The translations under genes were made by a program, and so were the position numbers. From positions 1 to 8,264 of the forward strand of contig JBKPNV010000422.1 in the NCBI GenBank assembly GCA_046732795.1: 8,264 nt of DNA, given 5' to 3'. Positions 1-6,001 of this stretch are shown piece by piece. The number at the start of each line of letters is the position of its first letter. Position 1 is the stretch's first letter. The stretch is from Gp6-AA40 sp046732795 (lineage in GTDB: Bacteria > Acidobacteriota > Vicinamibacteria > Vicinamibacterales > UBA2999). The notes under the pieces are model-generated. The model was not told the DNA's origin and ran no database searches. It was given only the letters and a program-made list of their open reading frames with translations.

Positions 1-21
1 GGCCGTGTCGGTCGCTGACAT
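1..21 (-). CDS. 5' end of an unidentified gene leaving the window
   Basis: On the minus strand an ATG at 21..19 opens a frame (MSATDTA) that stays open to the window edge. GGAG lies at 30..27, five bases before the ATG, which is close to ideal Shine-Dalgarno placement, and an extended -10 promoter lies about 90 bases upstream. It would be the next gene after moeA on the same strand, separated from it by hairpins and its own promoter. A six-codon ORF (MGVMEI, 41..21) ends in a TGA sharing one base with this ATG. Seven residues are too few to assign a product. The start is inferred from the ribosome-binding site and promoter only, so it could be spurious. Confidence 0.45.
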
Positions 22-106
22 CAGATCTCCATTACTCCCATGGCCAGCAGGCTCAAACCCTTCAAACTCCAAGAGAATTGCGGATTTTGCGCGTAGGGAT
101 CGAGAA

Positions 107-115
107 ATTATATCA
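107..115 (-). promoter_or_regulatory. extended -10 promoter (TGATATAAT)
   Basis: Read on the minus strand, 115..107 is TGATATAAT, a perfect TATAAT preceded by TGn, the extended -10 form recognised by sigma-70-type polymerase. No good -35 is present 16-18 bases upstream, where the hairpin-rich repeat lies; extended -10 promoters can work without one. The predicted start is near base 100, giving an untranslated leader of about 80 bases before the ATG at 21. The element is AT-rich in an otherwise GC-rich region, which favours it being real. Confidence 0.45.
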
Positions 116-140
116 CTCGCGCTTTGGGCTTTCGCCCGAG

Positions 141-160
141 GCGCGGGCTAAAGCCCGCGC
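141..160. repeat. GC-rich palindrome (REP-like hairpin) with wobble hairpin beside it
   Basis: GCGCGGGCT (141-149) and AGCCCGCGC (152-160) form a perfect 9-bp stem around a two-base loop. It is followed on the plus strand by tCTACGA. Directly before it, 123-140 can fold into a weaker hairpin (GGGC 126-129 with GCCC 134-137, extended by wobble pairs). The core GGCTnnAGCC is shared with the palindromes at 181-200 and 1454-1471, and the CTACGA flank is shared with the one at 1454-1471. This suggests one dispersed extragenic palindrome family rather than unrelated terminators. Such elements are, in my recollection, abundant between genes in Acidobacteriota. Confidence 0.7.
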
Positions 161-180
161 TCTACGAAACCGTATATGGA

Positions 181-200
181 GCGGGGGCTTCAGCCCCCGC
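181..200 (-). terminator. hairpin just after moeA; probable terminator or REP-like palindrome
   Basis: GCGGGGGCT (181-189) pairs perfectly with AGCCCCCGC (192-200) around a TC loop. It begins five bases past the TAG stop of moeA (208..206) in the direction of transcription. There is no U-run after it, so it is not a textbook intrinsic terminator. It has the same GGCTnnAGCC core as the neighbouring palindromes and may be a mobile or dispersed repeat serving secondarily as a transcript end. The promoter at 115..107 lies just beyond, which fits a transcript boundary here. Confidence 0.5.
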
Positions 201-205
201 GGCGT

Positions 206-1426
206 CTAGAACAGCTTGACGTCAACAAGGGTTCCGGCCTCGACCACCTCGACCTCTGCGGCGATCTCTATATATCCGTCAGCCTGCGACATGCTCGTGA
301 TGTCTCCGGAGGCTTTGAAGGCGGGCACGGCGACGCCCTTCGCCACGCGAACCGAATAGAACTGGTGGCGGCCCGGCGCCGAGACGACGCGAGCGCCAAG
401 AGGGAGCGTGAACGATCGCACGATCTGTTGCGGCAGCCGCGCGAGGCGTCGAAGCGCCGGTGCGAGCAAGATGTACGCGTTCGACAGGCACGAGGTCGGA
501 TAGCCCGGCATCCCGAAGAAGAGTTTTCCGCCGACGCGACCGAACGCGGTTGGCTTCCCAGGTTTGACCGCGATCCCGTGAAAGAGCATCTCGCCTCTGG
601 CTGCGACCACATCGAGGATGAGATCGCGTTCACCCACCGAGCTTCCCCCTGAGAAGACCATGACGTCCTGCTCGAGGCACTCGTCCACCGCACGCTGCAG
701 GTCTTCGATCGTATCGGCAGCGGTACGGTAGGGAACCGCCACTCCACCATTGTCGCTGACGACTGCGGAGACGGTCACACGGTTGATGTCGTAAATCTGT
801 CCCGGGGCGAGCGGCTGGCCTGGTTCGACGATCTCGTTTCCCGTCGAGAGGACGGCGACTCGCGGTTTCGCATACACCGCGATGTCGGTGACGCCAAGCG
901 CGGCGATGGAGCCGAGGCGGCTCGCGTTGAGCAGCGTGCCTGGCTGGAGCACGTGCTGTCCTTGTTGAATGTCCGAGCCCTGCCGGCCGATGTTCTGGCG
1001 CGGTGATGCCGGCGCGAACACCGACACCAGTCCGCCATCGTCGACATCGGTTTCCTCGACCATGACCACGGCGTCGGCGCCTTCAGGCATCGGCGCGCCG
1101 GTCGCAATCTCCGCGCATTCGCCACTGCCCACACGCTTCTGAGGAACCTGTCCCGTATAGATCGTCTCGATCCGCCGCAACCGACGCGGTGCCCCGCGGC
1201 TCGCACCCAACGTGTCCTCGGCGCGGACGGCGTAGCCGTCCATGGCAGCGCGAGAGAACGGTGGCACGTCAGCAGTGGAGAAGATGTCCTGCGCCAGCAC
1301 GCGACCGTTCGCCTGCTGAAGCGGAAGAACCTCGGTGCGATCGATCGGCTGGATCGCGCGGTCGAGAATCGCCCGCGCCTCCTCGAGCGCGATGATCTTG
1401 CCGAAGGGTCGCATCTTCGTGGTCAT
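206..1426 (-). CDS. moeA: molybdopterin molybdenumtransferase MoeA
   Basis: MoeA inserts molybdate into adenylylated molybdopterin, the last step of basic molybdenum cofactor synthesis, in the cytoplasm. From the ATG at 1426 the protein has 406 residues, normal for the family (E. coli about 411). The signature PPFSRAAMDGYAVR lies at 55-68, TGAPMP at 109-114, LSTGNE at 193-198, the MPT-binding-type SGGSSVGERD at 259-268 (usual form SGGVSVGxxD) and MPGYPTS at 306-312 with the two conserved prolines. The C-terminal domain IV is present. The frame extends upstream to 1480, but those 18 residues include VRLKPDTTT, the translation of the palindrome at 1454-1471, so the start at 1426 is preferred; MRPFGK at 1414 is also possible. 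No strong ribosome-binding site is visible. The gene follows moaB by 50 bases and is probably co-transcribed with it. Confidence 0.95.
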   Translation of the reverse strand: MTTKMRPFGKIIALEEARAILDRAIQPIDRTEVLPLQQANGRVLAQDIFSTADVPPFSRAAMDGYAVRAEDTLGASRGAPRRLRRIETIYTGQVPQKRVGSGECAEIATGAPMPEGADAVVMVEETDVDDGGLVSVFAPASPRQNIGRQGSDIQQGQHVLQPGTLLNASRLGSIAALGVTDIAVYAKPRVAVLSTGNEIVEPGQPLAPGQIYDINRVTVSAVVSDNGGVAVPYRTAADTIEDLQRAVDECLEQDVMVFSGGSSVGERDLILDVVAARGEMLFHGIAVKPGKPTAFGRVGGKLFFGMPGYPTSCLSNAYILLAPALRRLARLPQQIVRSFTLPLGARVVSAPGRHQFYSVRVAKGVAVPAFKASGDITSMSQADGYIEIAAEVEVVEAGTLVDVKLF

Positions 1427-1453
1427 TGCGTATGGCCCGTCATGAGTCGTAGT

Positions 1454-1471
1454 GTCCGGCTTCAGCCGGAC
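1454..1471. repeat. GTCCGGCTtcAGCCGGAC palindrome between moaB and moeA
   Basis: A perfect 8-bp stem with a TC loop lies in the 50-bp gap between the moaB stop and the moeA start. On the minus strand it is followed by aCTACGA, matching the flank of the palindrome at 141-160, and its GGCTTCAGCC core is identical to that at 181-200. Read in the moeA frame it yields VRLKPDTTT, a peptide I recall as a recurrent annotation artefact at protein termini in Vicinamibacteria-like genomes. It may modulate the moaB/moeA transcript or simply be an inserted repeat. Confidence 0.75.
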
Positions 1472-1476
1472 CTCAA

Positions 1477-2004
1477 TCACTTCGACAATTGTTGAACGAC
1501 GTGACCGAGTTCCGGGATCACCAATCGGGTCATCGCAAGTCTGACGGCTTTCTCCGACCCGGGCAACGCGAAGATCGCCTTGCGGCCCACCGTGCCCGCC
1601 GTCGCCCGGCTGAGCATCGCGGCAGCGCCAATCTCCTCGAAGCTGATCATCCGAAACAGCTCGCCGAAGCCGTCGAGGCGCTTCTCGAATAAACCAGTCA
1701 CCGCCTCGAAAGTGCCATCACGTGGGCTGATGCCAGTCCCACCCGTACTGATGACGACGTGCGTGCCTGGGTCGGCCAATCGTTCGCGGAGCCGCGCCCT
1801 GATGCGATCGGGATCGTCGCGCTCGATGTCGTGCCCCGACACCAGATGTCCAGCCTCCTCGAGAAGCGTGCGGATCGCCTGGCCACTCGCATCCGAGGCG
1901 GGCGTGCGCGTGTCACTGACAGTCAGGACATAACAACTGACGGCAACGGGCGCCTGCGCCTTGTGTTCACCGACGCTCACGGCTTCACCGCCGTCAACCT
2001 TCAA
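1477..2004 (-). CDS. moaB: molybdenum cofactor biosynthesis protein MoaB (MogA/MoaB family)
   Basis: This family binds molybdopterin and, in MogA-type members, adenylylates it with ATP-Mg before MoeA inserts molybdate. The protein is 175 residues from a TTG start, close to E. coli MoaB (about 170). Key motifs are LTVSDTR (27-33), SGQ (40-42), the nucleotide/MPT loop STGGTGISPRD (86-96), GFGELFR-MISFEEIG (112-126), LSRATAG (131-137) and LPGS (147-150). The GFGELFR, LSRA and LPGS block resembles MoaB more than MogA. It precedes moeA on the same strand. The start is unsettled. GGGAGGA at 2022..2016 sits 11 bases from the TTG at 2004, while the ATG at 2011 with ideal spacing is in another frame and stops after five codons. 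GTG at codon 9 is an alternative, since the first 20 residues look unconserved. Confidence 0.92.
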   Translation of the reverse strand: MKVDGGEAVSVGEHKAQAPVAVSCYVLTVSDTRTPASDASGQAIRTLLEEAGHLVSGHDIERDDPDRIRARLRERLADPGTHVVISTGGTGISPRDGTFEAVTGLFEKRLDGFGELFRMISFEEIGAAAMLSRATAGTVGRKAIFALPGSEKAVRLAMTRLVIPELGHVVQQLSK

Positions 2005-2015
2005 CCCTCATCTGA

Positions 2016-2022
2016 TCCTCCC
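2016..2022 (-). promoter_or_regulatory. strong Shine-Dalgarno before moaB
   Basis: Read on the minus strand, 2022..2016 is GGGAGGA, a near-perfect anti-16S match. Four bases on is an ATG (2011..2009) whose frame closes after five codons (MRVEG). Eleven bases on is the TTG that opens the moaB frame. It shows that translation starts here but not in which frame, which is why the moaB start is uncertain. Confidence 0.55.
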
Positions 2023-2039
2023 GAACGCTCTCTACGTAC

Positions 2040-2067
2040 AGTATCCTGCCGCAGTTTGTGAAACCAA
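2040..2067 (-). promoter_or_regulatory. possible moaB-moeA promoter in the divergent spacer
   Basis: Within the 76-bp spacer between the divergent moaB and MFS genes, the minus strand has TTGGTT (2067..2062) and GATACT (2045..2040) 16 bases apart, a loose sigma-70 arrangement. It would place a transcription start near 2033, just ahead of the Shine-Dalgarno at 2022..2016. On the plus strand I see no comparable promoter for the transporter. No molybdate-responsive operator or Moco riboswitch is evident; the spacer is too short for the latter. Confidence 0.25.
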
Positions 2068-2080
2068 CGGATCCAATGTG

Positions 2081-3430
2081 ATGCTGTCTCCAGGCGTTTC
2101 TGTTGCCGCGCGGCTGAATCGATTGCCGGCGACACGAACCCACCGGCAGGCAACCGTCATTGCCGGCATCGGATCCTTCTTTGATCTGTTCGACATCTTC
2201 CTGGCCGGCGTCCTCGGAACGGTCCTGACGCAGCAGTTCTCGTTGGATCGACTCTGGCTTCCCACGGCGTTGAGTTCGGCATTCGTTGGGATGTTCATCG
2301 GCGCGACCGTGCTGGGCCGATTTGCCGACACGTTCGGGCGCCGAACAGCGTTTCTGCTGAATCTCGCGATCTACTCAGCGTTCACCTTCGTCGGAGCATT
2401 CAGCGTGAACGCGACGATGCTGATTGCGTCGCGCTTTCTGGCCGGGGTGGGTATCGGTGCCGAGCTGACCCTCGTGGACGCCTATTTGAGCGAGCTCCTT
2501 CCGGCGCGCCTCCGCGGACGCTACACGGCGTGGGCGTACACACTCGGGTTCCTCGGCGTGCCGGCGGCCGGACTGCTCGGGCGCATCCTGGTGCCGCGCG
2601 CGCCGTTCGGCATCGAGGGCTGGCGCTGGTTGTTCGTCGCCGGATCGATTGGCGCCATCATCGTCTGGATCCTTCGCCGGCGTCTGCCCGAGTCGCCGCG
2701 ATGGCTCGAATCGGTCGGGCGGGCGATCGAGGCGGATGCCATCGTTGCACAGATGGAGGACGAAGCGACAGGACTGGCGCCGTTGCCGGGCCCGAAAGCG
2801 CATGACGTGATCCCGACAAGGCAGCCCGGGCTGTCGGTCTTGTTCAGCGGTGAATACCGTTCGCGGGTCATCATGCTCGGCGTGTTTCATGTCTTCCAGA
2901 CGATCGGCTACTACGGATTTGGAACTCTCGTGCCGCTGGTGCTCGCCTCGAAGGGATACTCCATCGTCACATCGCTCACGTTCACGACGCTGACATTTAT
3001 CGGGTATCCCGTCGGCTCGGCACTCTCGCTTCCGATCATCGAGCGTCTCGATCGCAAGTGGCTGATCGTCGGGTCGGCGTTCTTCATGAGCGTGCTTGGA
3101 ATCGGCATGGGTTACTCGACATCGCCGCTCGCGATCGTCGCACTCGGCTTCCTCTACACGGCGGTCAGCAATGTGTTCTCGAATGGTCTGCACATCTTTC
3201 AGGTCGAGATCTTTCCCACGTTCGTACGCGCCACGGCTGCCGGCATGTGCTACGGGTTGAGCCGCCTGTCGAGCGCGGCGATGCCGTTCGTGCTGCTGCC
3301 AGTCCTCGAACGTTGGGGTGCCGGTCCGATGTTCGTGGTCGTGGCCGGTGCCCTCTGGATCGTCATCCTGGACGTCTCGCTCTTTGCGCCGCGCACCACG
3401 GGACGATCGCTGGAAGAAGTGAATGCCTGA
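2081..3430 (+). CDS. MFS transporter, metabolite:H+ symporter type
   Basis: An inner-membrane secondary transporter of the major facilitator superfamily, 449 residues from the ATG at 2081. It shows the family pattern of about 12 hydrophobic segments with a central polar loop (about 211-258). TM1 carries the acidic pair in SFFDLFDIF (32-40). The loop 2-3 signature GRFADTFGRR is at 79-88, RLPESPRWL after TM6 at 201-209, and EIFPTFVRATAAG in the second half at 376-388. These are features of the sugar-porter/aromatic-acid/niacin-permease branch (NiaP- or YdjE-like), so an organic acid or small metabolite is likely, but the substrate cannot be read from sequence. The frame runs back to 1961, antisense to moaB, but the upstream part is not MFS-like. 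GTG at 2078 is an alternative start. No Moco-related role is implied beyond adjacency. Confidence 0.9.
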   Translation: MLSPGVSVAARLNRLPATRTHRQATVIAGIGSFFDLFDIFLAGVLGTVLTQQFSLDRLWLPTALSSAFVGMFIGATVLGRFADTFGRRTAFLLNLAIYSAFTFVGAFSVNATMLIASRFLAGVGIGAELTLVDAYLSELLPARLRGRYTAWAYTLGFLGVPAAGLLGRILVPRAPFGIEGWRWLFVAGSIGAIIVWILRRRLPESPRWLESVGRAIEADAIVAQMEDEATGLAPLPGPKAHDVIPTRQPGLSVLFSGEYRSRVIMLGVFHVFQTIGYYGFGTLVPLVLASKGYSIVTSLTFTTLTFIGYPVGSALSLPIIERLDRKWLIVGSAFFMSVLGIGMGYSTSPLAIVALGFLYTAVSNVFSNGLHIFQVEIFPTFVRATAAGMCYGLSRLSSAAMPFVLLPVLERWGAGPMFVVVAGALWIVILDVSLFAPRTTGRSLEEVNA

Positions 3431-3524
3431 GAAGGCGCGGTACGGCGGTGCGAGGGTGCGGTTCCTTCGAACCGCTGCGGTTCCCATTGACGGCTTACTG
3501 GCAGCAGCGCATCATACGCGCACT

Positions 3525-4934
3525 ATGCTTGCTACGACAGCGGCTGTGATTTCCTCGCAATATGGACGGAAATCACACGCGGTGTCTTTCCTCGCGCTCT
3601 GCGGTGTGGCGCTGGCATTCGCCGTCGTCTCAGCCGACGAGAACTGGCCGCGATTCCGCGGCGCGGATGGCGGCGTGGCCGCGGACCATCCGTCGCTGCC
3701 CGATGCCTGGGGCCCCACGCAGAACATCGTCTGGAAGATCGATGTGCCGGGCCGGTCGTGGAGCTCTCCCGTGGTGTGGGGCGATCACGTCTTCGTCGCC
3801 ACGGCCATCAACACCGTCGAAAACGAGACGCTGCTTCCCGTCGCGTCGTACATCTCGCGCTCGAATGGCGGCACGATGACCTACATGGATGTCTCGAAGC
3901 CGACTGCTCCGCATCGGTGGGTGCTGTATGACATCGACCTCAAGACGGGGCGGATCCGCTGGGAGCGAGCCGTGCACACGGGCATTCCGGCGAAGGCGAG
4001 ACACGTGAAGAACAGTTACGCCGCCGAGACACCGGTCACCGACGGCGAGCGTGTGTACGCGTATTTCGGCGACGTCGGTCTGTTTGCGTTCGACATGGAC
4101 GGCAAGCCGCTGTGGTCCAGGCCGATCGATGCCTTCGAGATGCAGACAGGATTCGGCCACGCGAAGTCACCGGTCGTCGACGAGGAGCGTGTCTACATCG
4201 TCAACGACAACGAAGAGCATTCGTTCATCGCGGCCTTCGACAAGCGGACGGGTAACCAGGTCTGGCGCGTCGATCGCAAAGAAACCAGCAATTGGACCAC
4301 GCCGCTGGTGTGGAAGAACGAACTGCGCACGGAGATCGTGACGGCCGCGACTGGTGGCGTCCGGTCGTACGACGTGAAGGGCACGCTCCTGTGGGAGCTC
4401 ACGGGTATGTCCACCTTTGCGGTGCCGAGCCCGGTTGCGGCGAATGGCTTGCTCTACGTCATGTCCGGATACACTGCCAGCGCGCTGCGTCCGGCGTACG
4501 CGATTCGACCCGGGGCGAAGGGTGACATCTCGCTGAAGGCGGACGAAACGAGCAACCAGTACATTGCATGGGCTGACCGTACGCTCGGGACGTTTCATCC
4601 GTCGCCGCTCGTCTATCAAGGGTGTTACTACATCCTCCACGATCGCGGCTTCTTGACGTGCAACGATCCCGCGACCGGCAAGCCGATCTATCCACGGCAG
4701 CGGATCAACAGCACGGACACAGCGACATTCACGGCCTCGCCCTGGGCGTACAACGGCAAGGTGTTTGCGCTCAGCGAAGATGGCGACACGTATGTGTTTG
4801 AGGCAGGCCCTGAGTTCAAGGTGCTCGGCAAGAATTCGCTGAATGAGATGTCGCTGGCGACACCGGCGGTTGCGGGTGGCAGTCTCATCATCCGCACGGC
4901 GTCGAAACTGTATCGGATCAGCAAGTCTAACTGA
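3525..4934 (+). CDS. exported PQQ-binding-like beta-propeller repeat protein
   Basis: A secreted or periplasmic beta-propeller of 469 residues from the ATG at 3525. An N-terminal signal is likely: RK at 15-16, a hydrophobic stretch about 19-35 and possible cleavage after VVSA (37). The mature part starts ENWPRFRG and holds about eight blade-like repeats: SSPVVWGDHVFVATA (80-94), TPVTDGERVYAYFG (169-182), SPVVDEERVYIVND (215-228), TTPLVWKNELRTEIV (258-272), PSPVAANGLLYVMSG (301-315), PSPLVYQGCYYILHD (359-373), ASPWAYNGKVFALSEDG (404-420) and ATPAVAGGSLIIR (445-457). AFDxxTGxxxWR-type strands are typical of PQQ-like and BamB-like propellers. I see no c-type haem motif (CxxCH) or quinoprotein dehydrogenase signature, so a catalytic PQQ enzyme is not supported; a binding or scaffold role is more likely. 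The frame also opens at 3423, overlapping the transporter stop by 8 bp, but that would put the signal near residue 53. No clear ribosome-binding site precedes 3525. Confidence 0.85.
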   Translation: MLATTAAVISSQYGRKSHAVSFLALCGVALAFAVVSADENWPRFRGADGGVAADHPSLPDAWGPTQNIVWKIDVPGRSWSSPVVWGDHVFVATAINTVENETLLPVASYISRSNGGTMTYMDVSKPTAPHRWVLYDIDLKTGRIRWERAVHTGIPAKARHVKNSYAAETPVTDGERVYAYFGDVGLFAFDMDGKPLWSRPIDAFEMQTGFGHAKSPVVDEERVYIVNDNEEHSFIAAFDKRTGNQVWRVDRKETSNWTTPLVWKNELRTEIVTAATGGVRSYDVKGTLLWELTGMSTFAVPSPVAANGLLYVMSGYTASALRPAYAIRPGAKGDISLKADETSNQYIAWADRTLGTFHPSPLVYQGCYYILHDRGFLTCNDPATGKPIYPRQRINSTDTATFTASPWAYNGKVFALSEDGDTYVFEAGPEFKVLGKNSLNEMSLATPAVAGGSLIIRTASKLYRISKSN

Positions 4935-4944
4935 TGAAAACTCC

Positions 4945-5053
4945 GGCAACTCCCGACGTCTGTCGCTAGACCAACTCCCCAATCCCCAGACGCCAGGTGG
5001 TCGTCACATTTGGGAGTCGGGCAGGCGTTCAGTGGTTGGGAGTTGGGAGTTGA
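4945..5053. repeat. cluster of CAACTCCC / GGGAGTTG repeats in the 140-bp spacer
   Basis: The spacer 4935-5074 has no gene. It contains CAACTCCC at 4947-4954 and 4972-4979 and inverted copies GGGAGTCGGG (5012-5021) and GGGAGTTG (5038-5045 and 5045-5052). The 7-base unit TTGGGAG is tandemly repeated at 5036-5049, with a degenerate third copy (TTGACAG). The left arm 4972-4994 and right arm 5024-5052 are an imperfect inverted repeat, each bounded by a GGCG/CGCC end and a CAACTCCC/GGGAGTTG end. It could form a long weak hairpin between the propeller gene and the next gene, either a transcript boundary or a remnant dispersed repeat. No convincing sigma-70 promoter was seen. Confidence 0.5.
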
Positions 5054-5074
5054 CAGAGAGTCACAGGTCAATCG

Positions 5075-5989
5075 ATGCGCACTATATTGGGGATCGCCAT
5101 CGTCGTTGCTTCTGCGGTGGCTGGAGCCGCCTTGTGGGCGAACCTTCAGGTATCCGCTCAAGAGAAGTCCTATACGGCTCCGCGTACAACAGAGGGCGTT
5201 CCCGATCTCAACGGCATCTGGCAGGCACTCAACACCGCCAACTACGATATCCAGTCCCATCCGGCGCGACCCGCGCTGGCACTCATCCCCGCTTCACCGC
5301 GCTCTGCGACCCCTGGCCTTGACCGCGCCACACACGTTGAGTTGCCGGCACCTGCCGTGCGCCCCTTCGGCGCGGTCGGTGGTGTTCCGGCGGGCGCCGG
5401 CATCGTGGAGGGCGATGAGATCCCGTATCAACCGTGGGCGCTTGCGAAGAAGAAAGAGAACGCCGATCACTGGCTCGAGCGCGATCCCGAAATCAAGTGC
5501 TTCATGCCGGGAGTGCCGCGCGCGACCTACATGCCCTACCCGTTTCAGATACTGCAAAGTACGGACAAGATTCTGATCGCCTACGAATTCGCCGGCGCGA
5601 CGCGCACGATCCACATGAACACAGTCGGGGACAGCCCGAGCTCCACCTGGATGGGCTGGTCGCGGGGGCGCTGGGATGGCAACACGCTGGTGGTCGACGT
5701 GACTGACTTCAACGAAGAGACCTGGTTCGATCGGGCCGGCAATTTTCATAGCGACGCGTTGCACGTCACCGAGCGCTATACTCCCGTCAGTCCGCATCAC
5801 CTGATGTACGAGGTAACGATCGAGGACCCGAAAGTCTTCACGCGACCGTGGAAGATGCGCATGCCCCTTTATCGTCGCTTCGATGCCGACGTGCAGATCC
5901 GTGAGTACAAATGCGTGGAGTTCGTCGAACAATTGATGTACGGACACCTCGGCGTCGTCGACCCGGCAAGCGGAACGATCAACAAGTAG
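5075..5989 (+). CDS. secreted protein of the PDLxGxW / GRWxGxTLVVD family (copy A)
   Basis: Function unknown. The protein has 304 residues from the ATG at 5075, preceded by a weak AGG seven bases upstream. It has a clear Sec signal (MRTILGIAIV, hydrophobic to about 22, likely cleavage after VSA at 26-28). Family motifs in order are PDLNGIWQ (43-50), DPEIKCFMPGVPR (137-149), FQILQSTDKILIAYEF (157-172), SRGRWDGNTLVVD (196-208), FHSDALHVTERYT (224-236), YEVTIEDPKVFTRPW (245-259) and REYKCVE (276-282). Cys142 and Cys280 are 138 residues apart and match cysteines in both paralogues here, so a disulfide or metal site in the exported protein is plausible. The alternating strand-like pattern suggests a mostly beta fold. 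It heads a tight plus-strand set with the genes at 6002 and 7035. I recall such proteins as hypothetical and highly multiplied in Acidobacteriota. Confidence 0.85.
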   Translation: MRTILGIAIVVASAVAGAALWANLQVSAQEKSYTAPRTTEGVPDLNGIWQALNTANYDIQSHPARPALALIPASPRSATPGLDRATHVELPAPAVRPFGAVGGVPAGAGIVEGDEIPYQPWALAKKKENADHWLERDPEIKCFMPGVPRATYMPYPFQILQSTDKILIAYEFAGATRTIHMNTVGDSPSSTWMGWSRGRWDGNTLVVDVTDFNEETWFDRAGNFHSDALHVTERYTPVSPHHLMYEVTIEDPKVFTRPWKMRMPLYRRFDADVQIREYKCVEFVEQLMYGHLGVVDPASGTINK

Positions 5990-6001
5990 CGGAGCTCTTC
6001 G

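Noticed and set aside
2375..3487. 370-residue open frame antisense to the MFS gene
   Set aside because: Its product is almost entirely Arg/Glu/Asp/His-rich with no domain, typical of the antisense frame of a GC-rich gene. The opposite strand encodes an unmistakable MFS transporter.
3423..3524. Upstream ATG at 3423 as start of the propeller protein (8-bp overlap with the MFS stop)
   Set aside because: It would place 34 basic, non-hydrophobic residues ahead of the leader and bury the export signal. It remains possible because there is a weak GGAAG upstream, but it is less likely than 3525.
3525..4934. Catalytic PQQ-dependent alcohol dehydrogenase
   Set aside because: Only generic propeller repeats are visible. 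There is no CxxCH haem domain or quinoprotein dehydrogenase signature, and it is shorter than those enzymes.
5050..5055. Perfect TTGACA -35 box before copy A
   Set aside because: With normal spacing the -10 would fall at about 5073-5078, on top of the start codon, and the sequence there (CGATGC) does not match. It is best explained as the degenerate third unit of the TTGGGAG repeat.
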